Below are positions 19,144 to 26,455 of a DNA stretch of 64,000 nt, in pieces. Within the stretch, counting starts at the first letter, position 1. Every line of letters begins with the position of its first letter. The DNA is taken from the NCBI GenBank assembly GCA_002297815.1, contig DBKH01000037.1, positions 1 through 64,000 of the forward strand, written 5' to 3'. The stretch is from Bacteroidales bacterium UBA755. Lineage in GTDB: Bacteria; Bacteroidota; Bacteroidia; Bacteroidales; UBA932. The notes beneath the pieces are model-generated. The model saw only the letters and a program-made list of their open reading frames with translations. It was not told the origin of the DNA and did not search any database. The translations under genes were made by a program, and so were the position numbers.

Positions 19144-20779
19144 TGAGCAACTCAAATACTTTGACTTCTCCTCGGTGAACATCGCGGAACTTCTACCCCA
19201 GCGGAAGCCTTTCGTAATGATCTCCGAGTTGTTGTCCTTCTCTTACGAGAGGACAGTTACTCGTTTCCATGTTCAAGATGATAATGTCTTCATCGAAGGA
19301 GATAGCCTTGTGCCCGAAGGCTTGGTGGAAAATGTGGCGCAGACTTGCGCTGCCAGAATCGGATTCATCAACAAGTACATTCTGAACAAGCCCGTAAGCG
19401 TTGGCTATGTCTGTTCGGTCAAAGACTTCAATGTCACGCGATCACCACAAATTGGTGAAACGCTTGAGACGGAGGTTGTCTTAAAGGGAGAATTTGGGAA
19501 TATGCTTATTGTCAACGCTGTAGTCAGAGATGAGGAGGAAACTTTGGCTGAAGGTTCAATTGTGATTGCTTTGGACGAGAGCCGTCCAGTCAACAATAAT
19601 GACACCCTGAAAGCTGTAGTCAAAGTTTCGGACAACATCATTTCTCCTTTAGGCACGACCACCAAAGATAACTTGGAGAGGGTGAAAAATGGTGATTCTG
19701 CTTTGCGGCTATATGAATCTTCCACTATGCTCCCAGAACCATTCTTTGCATCTTTGATAGATGAGTATTCTTTGGCAGAAGAATATTCCGAACTAGGAGA
19801 CCTGTCTAGATTCACCCGTTTTGAAAAACGCATCATTCTTTCCGTCTCGAAGGCTTTGAAGGGAACGGGAATAGATCCGGCTTCTGCAGACGTGCTGTTC
19901 GTCATCTCTTCCACGAAAGGAAACGTTGAACTATTGGATGAAGACGTGAGCTTCTGCGATGGAGAACGGGCCCAAAGAGAAAGGTTGGGTGTTTCAGCGG
20001 AAAAGATTGCCGCTTTCTTCAAGAACAAGAACACCCCGATTGTCGTCTCAAATGCGTGCATTTCAGGACTTTGCGCTCAGATTGCAGCTATGAGACAACT
20101 GAGGGCTAGCAAATTCGGTACAGTCATCGTGACGGGATCGGATGTCCAGTCCAGATTCATCATTTCTGGTTTCCAGTCATTCAAAGCTTTATCGCAGGAG
20201 GCTTGCAAACCATTTGATGCCGATCGCAAAGGGCTTAATCTCGGTGAGGCTGCTGCCACGATAATATTCAAGTACAAGACACCGTCTCCGGAGGATTGGG
20301 TGTTGCTTCGAGGGGCTATTCGTAACGATGCCAACCACATTTCCGGCCCGTCCAGAACAGGGGAGGGGAGTTTTCGGGCGATAAAGACAATCCTTGGAGA
20401 TGTTAGGCCAGAGGAGTTGGCTCTTGTTTCGGTTCATGGCACTTCTACCGCTTACAATGATGAGATGGAATCAATGGCATTGACTCGTGCCGGGCTTCAA
20501 AATGTGCCTGTGAACAGTCTCAAAGGCTGTTTCGGACACACTATGGGCGCTGCCGGGATTCTTGAGACGATTCTATCCATGGCTTCGATAGATGGAGGAA
20601 TCGTCCTCGGTACACGTGGATATTCAAAATGCGGAGTCTCTTGTCCGTTGGACATTTCCTCTGACGTGAGGCCAACGAGCAAGAAATCGTTCATTAAATT
20701 GCTTTCCGGATTTGGTGGCTGCAATGCTGCCGCTATGTTTGTGAAAGGGGATGAGGTTTTGAAAGGAGGTGTAAGATGA
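19136..20779 (+). CDS. Fused hotdog dehydratase-like + ketosynthase
   Basis: 547 residues from ATG 19136, which overlaps the previous stop. Residues 1-150 form a hotdog domain of the FabA/FabZ/ApeP type (IAELLPQRKPFVMI). Residues about 170-547 form a beta-ketoacyl synthase with catalytic Cys308 (SNACISG), His434 (VHGTSTA) and His468 (FGHTMGAAG). The hotdog part has no HFP motif (IEGDSLVPEG stands in its place), so it may be structural or use another residue, as in ApeP-like enzymes. The fusion would put dehydration or binding next to chain extension. An AAAGGAGGTG near the 3' end serves the next gene. Confidence 0.85.
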   Translation: MTDEQLKYFDFSSVNIAELLPQRKPFVMISELLSFSYERTVTRFHVQDDNVFIEGDSLVPEGLVENVAQTCAARIGFINKYILNKPVSVGYVCSVKDFNVTRSPQIGETLETEVVLKGEFGNMLIVNAVVRDEEETLAEGSIVIALDESRPVNNNDTLKAVVKVSDNIISPLGTTTKDNLERVKNGDSALRLYESSTMLPEPFFASLIDEYSLAEEYSELGDLSRFTRFEKRIILSVSKALKGTGIDPASADVLFVISSTKGNVELLDEDVSFCDGERAQRERLGVSAEKIAAFFKNKNTPIVVSNACISGLCAQIAAMRQLRASKFGTVIVTGSDVQSRFIISGFQSFKALSQEACKPFDADRKGLNLGEAAATIIFKYKTPSPEDWVLLRGAIRNDANHISGPSRTGEGSFRAIKTILGDVRPEELALVSVHGTSTAYNDEMESMALTRAGLQNVPVNSLKGCFGHTMGAAGILETILSMASIDGGIVLGTRGYSKCGVSCPLDISSDVRPTSKKSFIKLLSGFGGCNAAAMFVKGDEVLKGGVR

Positions 20780-21324
20780 CAGTCAGGGCTCGTGTCTCTA
20801 TCACCCCTAATAAGGTGGTTGTTGGAGAAAAAATGCTTATCTTTGACTCTGTTGGACCAGAACTTTTGGTGGAAATCTATCGTAAGAAAGTGGGGAATTA
20901 TCCTAAATTCTTCAAAATGGACGCGTTGTCGCGTCTTGGCTTTGTGGCGGTAGAGCTGCTGCTGGAAGGTGAAACACCACGTAAAACAGATTGCGAGGAC
21001 AGGGCAGTGATCCTGTTCAATCGGAGTGCTTCGTTGGCTGATGACGTTGAGTATCAGAGAACTATCGGTAAGGATGGTTTCTTTCCGAGTCCAGCTGTGT
21101 TCGTCTATACTTTACCGAACATTGTGACAGGGGAGATCGCAATACGTAACAAGTACTATGGGGAGACTTCTTTTTATGTGCTTGAGCGGAGGGATGAAGA
21201 AGTGATGAAAGAAATAGTGGAGCAGGCATTTCAGGATCCGGTGACAGAGTCTGTCATCGCAGGATGGTTGGAATGCTCTGATTCAGAACATTATGAGGCA
21301 GAATTGTATTTAATCGAAAAATAA
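20776..21324 (+). CDS. Ketosynthase-like accessory protein (partial KS fold)
   Basis: 182 residues, ATGA overlap with the previous gene and a strong Shine-Dalgarno. The FFPSPAVFVYTLPNIVTGEI segment resembles the N-terminal half of ketosynthases near the active site, but no catalytic Cys-His-His set is present and the thiolase C-terminal half is missing. It looks like the short KS-like proteins found in Bacteroidota aryl-polyene clusters; a chain-length or scaffold role is inference. Confidence 0.65.
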   Translation: MTVRARVSITPNKVVVGEKMLIFDSVGPELLVEIYRKKVGNYPKFFKMDALSRLGFVAVELLLEGETPRKTDCEDRAVILFNRSASLADDVEYQRTIGKDGFFPSPAVFVYTLPNIVTGEIAIRNKYYGETSFYVLERRDEEVMKEIVEQAFQDPVTESVIAGWLECSDSEHYEAELYLIEK

Positions 21325-21332
21325 TCATTAAT

Positions 21333-21590
21333 ATGGACGCACTTATCAACGAATTGAAAACGAAGATTATAGAGGCTCTTAAACTCGATGATCTCAAACC
21401 GGAAGACATTGACGCTGATGCACCTCTCTTCCGTGAAGGCCTAGGCCTTGATTCTATTGATGCATTGGAACTGATGCTACTTCTTGAGAAGAGTTATGGC
21501 ATCAAACTCAAGAATCCTGCCGAGGGTAAGGAAGTCTTCAAGTCAGTAAGAACGATGGCCGAATACGTCAAGGCTAACCAGTCGAAGTAA
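21333..21590 (+). CDS. Acyl carrier protein 2
   Basis: 85 residues. Phosphopantetheine attachment serine in EGLGLDSIDALEL. Helical, acidic. It sits between the KS-like gene and a full ketosynthase, with the ketosynthase GTG start directly following its TAA stop. Confidence 0.93.
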   Translation: MDALINELKTKIIEALKLDDLKPEDIDADAPLFREGLGLDSIDALELMLLLEKSYGIKLKNPAEGKEVFKSVRTMAEYVKANQSK

Positions 21591-22778
21591 GTGTCTGGGA
21601 GAATCGTCATAACAGGAGCCGGAATCATCTCTGCAATAGGGGTGGGGAAGGAGGAGACGTACCGTTCCTTGCTCTTGAAAAAGAGTGGGATAGGGAAATT
21701 GAGACATCTCGCGACCGTCCATTCAGATTTGCCTTGTGGTGAGGTTGATTTGTCGGATGATGAATTGAAGAGTTTTCTTGGAATTTCTGCCGACCGAACT
21801 GTACCTCGTACCTCCTTGTTGGGAATCATCGCGGTCAAAGAAGCAATGAGTCAGGCAGCCGTGAAGGGAGGGGAACAAGTTGCTTTGATTTCCGGGACGA
21901 CTGTCGGAGGTATGGATGTGACTGAACGTCATTTTCTTAATCCTTCGTCACAGGGAATTTTGGATGGTCTTCATGATTGCGGTAATAGTACGGATGAGAT
22001 TGCGGAGTATTTCGGAACGTTCCATCTTGTCACCACGGTATCTACTGCTTGCTCCTCAGCTGCAAATTCCATCATGTTGGGTGCAGACTTGATTCGTGCT
22101 GGAAGATGTGACATTGCTGTTGCTGGAGGCTCTGAATGTCTTACGAAGTACCATCTCAATGGTTTTAACTCTCTGAAAATTTTGGATAGCGAGCCTTGCC
22201 GCCCGTTTGACGCCACGAGGAATGGCTTGAATCTTGGTGAAGGTGCTGGGTTTGTGGTTTTGGAAAGCGAAGAACATGCACTAGCTAGAGGTGTAGCTCC
22301 GATAGCTTTGTTGGATGGTTACGGCAATGCGTGTGATGCTTTCCACCAGACAGCCTCGTCCGAAGATGGTGAAGGCGCATTTTTGGCGATGTCCGAGGCG
22401 TTGAAAATGAGTGGATTGAATCCAGATGACATTGATTACGTCAATGCTCATGGCACAGCTACTCAGAACAATGATGCAAGCGAGAGCCAAGCCATGTTCC
22501 GTGTGTTCGGCCCGGACGTTCCTCCGGTTTCATCCACGAAATCATTCACGGGCCACACTACCAGCGCTGCCGGAGGCATTGAGGCTGTGATCAGCATTCT
22601 TGCCGTTCAGCACGGATTTATCCCTGCTAACCTTAACTGGAAAAAACCTTTCGATGGAGGTGTGATTCCAGAGGCAGAAGGTCGTGAAGGGGCAACGCTC
22701 AACCATGTTCTTTGCAACTCATTCGGTTTTGGTGGCAACGATTCCTCACTGTTGATTTCAAGATATGTCAAGCAATAG
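21591..22778 (+). CDS. Beta-ketoacyl-ACP synthase (FabF-like)
   Basis: 395 residues with GTG start. All three catalytic residues are present: Cys154 (STACSSAA), His287 (NAHGTATQNND) and His322 (FTGHTTSAAGG). It would perform decarboxylative malonyl-ACP condensation in polyene extension. It overlaps the following KS-like gene by 14 bp, suggesting the two products form a heterodimer like KS/chain-length-factor pairs. Confidence 0.93.
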   Translation: MSGRIVITGAGIISAIGVGKEETYRSLLLKKSGIGKLRHLATVHSDLPCGEVDLSDDELKSFLGISADRTVPRTSLLGIIAVKEAMSQAAVKGGEQVALISGTTVGGMDVTERHFLNPSSQGILDGLHDCGNSTDEIAEYFGTFHLVTTVSTACSSAANSIMLGADLIRAGRCDIAVAGGSECLTKYHLNGFNSLKILDSEPCRPFDATRNGLNLGEGAGFVVLESEEHALARGVAPIALLDGYGNACDAFHQTASSEDGEGAFLAMSEALKMSGLNPDDIDYVNAHGTATQNNDASESQAMFRVFGPDVPPVSSTKSFTGHTTSAAGGIEAVISILAVQHGFIPANLNWKKPFDGGVIPEAEGREGATLNHVLCNSFGFGGNDSSLLISRYVKQ

Positions 22779-23730
22779 GATTTCCATACATTCAGCAGCT
22801 CAGATTTCTGTTCAGAAGCCCCTCTGTGAGGAGTGGATGACAGAGCCTATAGTTTGCAGTGAATCATACACGCGAAGTCTAGATCCTGATTTCAAGCTGT
22901 TTATGAGTCCTATGCAATCACGTCGCATGAGTCTGATTCTCAAGCGAGCGGCTGCTGTCTCCTTAACAGCTTTGAGGACTGTCGGTTTGGAGAACCCTGA
23001 GGCCATCTTTACTGGCACAGGATTGGGTTGCATGGAGAACACGGAGAATTTCCTTTCCGCAATGCGCTCAGACGGGGAAGAAATGCTTCCACCGACATAT
23101 TTCATGATGTCCACGCACAACACAATTAGTTCCGCTGTGGCCATTATGCTTCATTGCCACGGTCGCAACTGCACCTATTCCCACAAGGACATCTCCTTCG
23201 AGAGCGCATTGCTGGACGCTTTCATCCAGCTTCAGTCTGGAAGAATCTCCAATGCCCTTGTCGGGGCGCACGATGAGACGACACCGGCCACCTACAATCT
23301 TCTGAAAGGTGCCGGGTACTTCGGTGATGGTGTCACCGCCGCCGAGGCGTCTTCAGCATTCGTGTTGTCAGCGTCCTCTGGCTCTTTGACATCCCCAGTC
23401 CCTTCGGCAGGCTCAGGGACCGGACCTGAGGCATCATCCTCTGGGTCCCTGAGCTTGTCGAAGGGACCTCTCTGCGAACTGTCCGACGTCCAGATCCTCC
23501 ACTCTCCGAAGAATCTGGAAGCCATTGTCAATGAATATCATGCCTCGCATGTCATCCGAAGTTCCGACTATTTCAGGCTGTTTGGCAAATGCTTCTCGAC
23601 TTCCGGATTAGGAACCTACGAAGCCGCCACAAGAATCTCAAAAGGCCTTAACAAGGACATCCTTGTCGTGAATGATGCTGGTGAAGATGTCGGAATTGTC
23701 TATCTTAAAAGCGTATGTGGAGACTGCTGA
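22765..23730 (+). CDS. Ketosynthase N-terminal-like protein / chain-length-factor-like, with REP insertion
   Basis: 321 residues. The TYFMMSTHNTISSAVAIMLH segment and the position beside a full KS match the beta-ketoacyl synthase N-terminal-like family (Ketoacyl-synt_2). The usual nucleophile cysteine is replaced (SHKDISFES), so a partner rather than catalytic role is likely. Residues about 211-235 are Ser/Gly/Pro-rich low complexity encoded by a pair of inverted REP-like palindromes (23398-23468) inserted in frame. The small membrane gene starts within its 3' end. Confidence 0.75.
   Translation: MSSNRISIHSAAQISVQKPLCEEWMTEPIVCSESYTRSLDPDFKLFMSPMQSRRMSLILKRAAAVSLTALRTVGLENPEAIFTGTGLGCMENTENFLSAMRSDGEEMLPPTYFMMSTHNTISSAVAIMLHCHGRNCTYSHKDISFESALLDAFIQLQSGRISNALVGAHDETTPATYNLLKGAGYFGDGVTAAEASSAFVLSASSGSLTSPVPSAGSGTGPEASSSGSLSLSKGPLCELSDVQILHSPKNLEAIVNEYHASHVIRSSDYFRLFGKCFSTSGLGTYEAATRISKGLNKDILVVNDAGEDVGIVYLKSVCGDC
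23398..23468. repeat. REP-like palindrome pair inside a coding sequence
   Basis: Two inverted copies of a short palindrome. Core CCTTCGGCAGGCTCAGGGAC lies at 23401-23420, and GTCCCTGAGCTTGTCGAAGG at 23445-23464, separated by about 21 bp. Same family as the repeats at 24731, 25610 and 42080. The reading frame is kept. Confidence 0.9.
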
Positions 23731-24068
23731 CCCTTTCTGTTGCCCAAAGCCTGATGCTTTCCGGAGGCCAAGTGTTTCTCAAATTTGCTCTTGCGAAAAT
23801 GGGCGATTTTGAGTGGACTTGGGCTTTCTTTGGTCGCTTGCTGGTCAATTGGTGGTTTCTTTCATGCGGACTCTGCTATGCCGGAGGGACAGTCCTATGG
23901 ATGTACATACTGAAAAGATTCCCTTTCAGTATGGCTTATCCGATGATTAGTTTGAGTTATGTCTTTGGCATGCTTGCTGCCATATTCATTTTTCATGAAA
24001 ACATTCCAGCCACTAGGTGGATAGGAGTATTTTTGATAATAACTGGCTGTGTGCTTATAGCAAAGTAG
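23715..24068 (+). CDS. Small EamA/SMR-like membrane protein
   Basis: 117 residues with four predicted helices. AYPMISLSYVFGMLAAIFIFHE resembles the second half of SMR/ArnE-F type transporters. It overlaps the preceding gene by 16 bp. In this setting it may flip a lipid-linked sugar or pigment precursor used by the nearby GT2, which is inference. Confidence 0.78.
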   Translation: MWRLLTLSVAQSLMLSGGQVFLKFALAKMGDFEWTWAFFGRLLVNWWFLSCGLCYAGGTVLWMYILKRFPFSMAYPMISLSYVFGMLAAIFIFHENIPATRWIGVFLIITGCVLIAK

Positions 24069-24070
24069 TG

Positions 24071-24706
24071 ATGATGAAAAAGTTTAAAGCATTGATTCTG
24101 ATTATGCTATTTGCTGTCTCTGCTGCTTTTGGGGCAGATTTTAAGCAATTGGACGAGGCTCAGTCTGCTGAAGCAATCAGAAAAATTGACGCTTCATGCG
24201 CCGGGATCAAGAGTCTTTCAGCGGATTTCAAGCAAGTCAAGGAAATGGCTATTCTTCAGGAGAAGATGGTTTCTAAAGGGAAGATGTGTTTCGCGGACGG
24301 GATGCTTAGATGGGAATATGTCTCTCCTTACACCTATCTTTTCATCCTGAACAAGGAGAAAGTTCTTTTGCAGAGTAGCCAGACTACTAACAAGATGGAT
24401 GTGAATTCGAATCGCCTTTTCAAGTCTATTGCAAGAATCATCATGAACAGCATCACTGGTCAAGGGTTGTCTGGAGAAGGGGATTTTAAAGTCAGAATGT
24501 TCCTCTCTGACGGTCGTTACATGGCTGAATTGGAACCACTTAGGAAAGAAATGAAGCAGATGTTCAAGACGGTTCGCCTGCATTTCGGTAAGGACTTGAA
24601 AGTCAGTGAGGTGGTTTTGGTTGACAACAGTGGTGAGACGGTGATCACAATCCAGAACGCTGAATATAACAAACCTGTCAATGCGAAACTTTTTGTTGTT
24701 GATTAG
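24071..24706 (+). CDS. LolA-like outer-membrane lipoprotein carrier
   Basis: 211 residues with a signal peptide (MMKKFKALILIMLFAVSAAF). IKSLSADFKQVKEM near residue 45 and a DGMLRWEYVSP strand are LolA signatures. LolA-like carriers are standard in aryl-polyene clusters, where they are believed to ferry the lipid-linked product across the periplasm together with the MMPL pump. Start is ATG 24071 (or 24074), 2 bp after the previous stop. The 3' end overlaps the next gene by 26 bp. Confidence 0.85.
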   Translation: MMKKFKALILIMLFAVSAAFGADFKQLDEAQSAEAIRKIDASCAGIKSLSADFKQVKEMAILQEKMVSKGKMCFADGMLRWEYVSPYTYLFILNKEKVLLQSSQTTNKMDVNSNRLFKSIARIIMNSITGQGLSGEGDFKVRMFLSDGRYMAELEPLRKEMKQMFKTVRLHFGKDLKVSEVVLVDNSGETVITIQNAEYNKPVNAKLFVVD

Positions 24707-25205
24707 TCTGCTTCTGCCAGTTAGTGTGGTTGGTGAGCCTTGCCGAACCATGGTCGCTTCGACAGGCTCAGCGACCGGAAACACCTCGATCACTGAGCTT
24801 GTCGAAGTGACAGTACAGACCGACACTGTCTCTACCCACTATCTTTTCCCTTTTAACGACAATGAACCCACCCGCTATACCGTGACCATAACCTTCAAAA
24901 ACTCCTCTTTTTCAGGAATATGCGTGGTCAAGCAGATGGAGGGTACCATAGTCGGCACCATAGTGAACGAATTTGGGATAAGGGCATTTGACTTTACTGC
25001 CAGTTTAGACAGAAATCATGTCAAGCTGCTGAACGTCATGAAGCCTCTGGACAAATGTCTGATACGCAAGACAATTGCCAAAGACCTCAAACGACTCTTC
25101 AACTCATCCGTCTCCGATGAATATATTTCCGTCGATGGCTCCAAAATCATTATGAGGAGGCCAAACCGAAGCTACACTTTTTCTAAAATGAATATCCCCG
25201 AATGA
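24681..25205 (+). CDS. Secreted protein of unknown function, REP repeats after the signal peptide
   Basis: 174 residues. Signal peptide 1-18, then about 26 residues encoded by REP-like palindromes (24731-24810), then a beta-rich domain. Its place between LolA and a dehydratase matches the DUF3261-type protein of proteobacterial aryl-polyene clusters, and I suspect it is the counterpart, but I cannot confirm the family. There is no lipobox cysteine at the expected place. The 3' end overlaps the next start (ATGA). Confidence 0.6.
   Translation: MRNFLLLISLLLPVSVVGEPCRTMVASTGSATGNTSITELVEVTVQTDTVSTHYLFPFNDNEPTRYTVTITFKNSSFSGICVVKQMEGTIVGTIVNEFGIRAFDFTASLDRNHVKLLNVMKPLDKCLIRKTIAKDLKRLFNSSVSDEYISVDGSKIIMRRPNRSYTFSKMNIPE
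24731..24810. repeat. Cluster of three REP-like palindromes inside a coding sequence
   Basis: Units at 24731-24750, 24751-24776 and 24790-24810. The middle one contains GCTTCGACAGGCTCAGCGAC and the last CACTGAGCTTGTCGAAGTG. They sit in frame just after the signal-peptide codons. Confidence 0.88.
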
Positions 25206-26428
25206 GACTGTTAGGCACATTCTTCACTATCCTCTCCGCTAAAGAGACTGATGGGGGATTTGAACCAAGGTTGGTGAGCTCAGTCGAACCACTCATCAGG
25301 CTGGAACCTGACAATGTGATCTTCAAGGCGCATTTCCCGAACTATCCGATCACCCCCGGAGCCGTGCAGATTCGTGTCGCTACGGAACTGCTTGAGAACC
25401 ATCTTGGTAAGGCAATAACTCTTGAGCGGGTCAGAGACCTAAAATTCATTCAGCCACTATTCCCAGGGGCTGAGGTAGCATATTCATTTACAAAATTATT
25501 GAAAGAGGAAAACCGTCTGAAAGTGGAACTGACGGTCCGTTCTGGGGGGATAGTCTTCTCACGGATGAGTCTTGAATATGCCTGCGAGGGTTGCCCTATT
25601 GGCGCTTCGATGGTTGGTGAGCTTTGCCGAACCACAAGCTCAGTCACTTCGACAGGCTCAGTGACCGTAGAGCCGGTCGCTGAGCTTGCCGAAGCGCCCG
25701 GCCTGTTGACGGATCTAAAGGCCTGCGTGATAGTCCCAGTCTATAACAATGCCAAGACAATTAAGGATGTGGTGCAGAGAACATTAAGATTCTGCGAAGA
25801 CGTAATCGTCGTGGACGACGGCAGCACTGACGGCTCCTCGGAAGGTCTAGAGAAATTGGGTGCTGTGGTCGTGCGCTATAAAGATAACCGTGGTAAGGGC
25901 TACGCTTTGAAGACTGGCTTTAAGGAGGCTAAGGCTCGTGGATTCGAGCGTGCCATCACCATTGACGCTGACGGGCAGCATTTCCCGGAGGACATACCCG
26001 TGTTCGCGGCTCAGGCCAGGGAAGATCCCGAAGCCATGCTGGTGGGCAGCCGTAACCTTCAGATGGAGAATATGCCTGGAGGCAACACTTTCGCCAACAA
26101 GTTCTCGAATTTCTGGTTCAGACTCCAGACTGGAGTGAATCTTCCTGACACCCAGTCAGGTTTCCGCCTCTATCAACTGAACCGCATAGGCGGACTTCAC
26201 CTGCTTACTTACCGTTACGAAGCTGAACTGGAACTACTTGTGTTCCAATGCTGGAAAGGGGTGCGAATGCGCCCTGTCGGGATTAAGGTCTATTATCCTC
26301 CGGAAGGGGAGCGTGTCACACACTTCCGACCTTTTTGGGATTTCTTCCGTATCAGTGTCTTGAACACGGTACTTTGCATTTTGGCTCTGCTTTATGGCCG
26401 TCCGGCTCGCATGCTTCGCGGAAAATGA
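25202..26428 (+). CDS. Fused FabZ-like dehydratase + GT2 glycosyltransferase
   Basis: 408 residues. Residues 1-135 form a hotdog dehydratase with the catalytic HFPNYPITPG motif (His44). Residues about 172-400 form a family 2 glycosyltransferase (CVIVPVYNNAKTI, VVDDGSTDG, ITIDADGQH as the DxD-type site) ending in a hydrophobic segment (VLNTVLCILALLYG). Residues about 136-166 between the domains are encoded by REP-like palindromes. These two enzymes are usually separate genes in aryl-polyene clusters, so the repeat may have created the fusion by read-through of a stop. Whether the product stays fused is unknown. Confidence 0.85.
   Translation: MRLLGTFFTILSAKETDGGFEPRLVSSVEPLIRLEPDNVIFKAHFPNYPITPGAVQIRVATELLENHLGKAITLERVRDLKFIQPLFPGAEVAYSFTKLLKEENRLKVELTVRSGGIVFSRMSLEYACEGCPIGASMVGELCRTTSSVTSTGSVTVEPVAELAEAPGLLTDLKACVIVPVYNNAKTIKDVVQRTLRFCEDVIVVDDGSTDGSSEGLEKLGAVVVRYKDNRGKGYALKTGFKEAKARGFERAITIDADGQHFPEDIPVFAAQAREDPEAMLVGSRNLQMENMPGGNTFANKFSNFWFRLQTGVNLPDTQSGFRLYQLNRIGGLHLLTYRYEAELELLVFQCWKGVRMRPVGIKVYYPPEGERVTHFRPFWDFFRISVLNTVLCILALLYGRPARMLRGK
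25610..25698. repeat. REP-like palindromes in the linker of the dehydratase-GT2 fusion
   Basis: Units at 25610-25633, 25643-25666 (with CACTTCGACAGGCTCAGTG) and 25675-25698 (with CGCTGAGCTTGCCGAAGCG). A degenerate copy lies at 25271-25291 near the start of the same gene. All keep the reading frame. Confidence 0.88.
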
Positions 26429-26455
26429 GTATATTCGTAAATTAGTTTAAATCAA

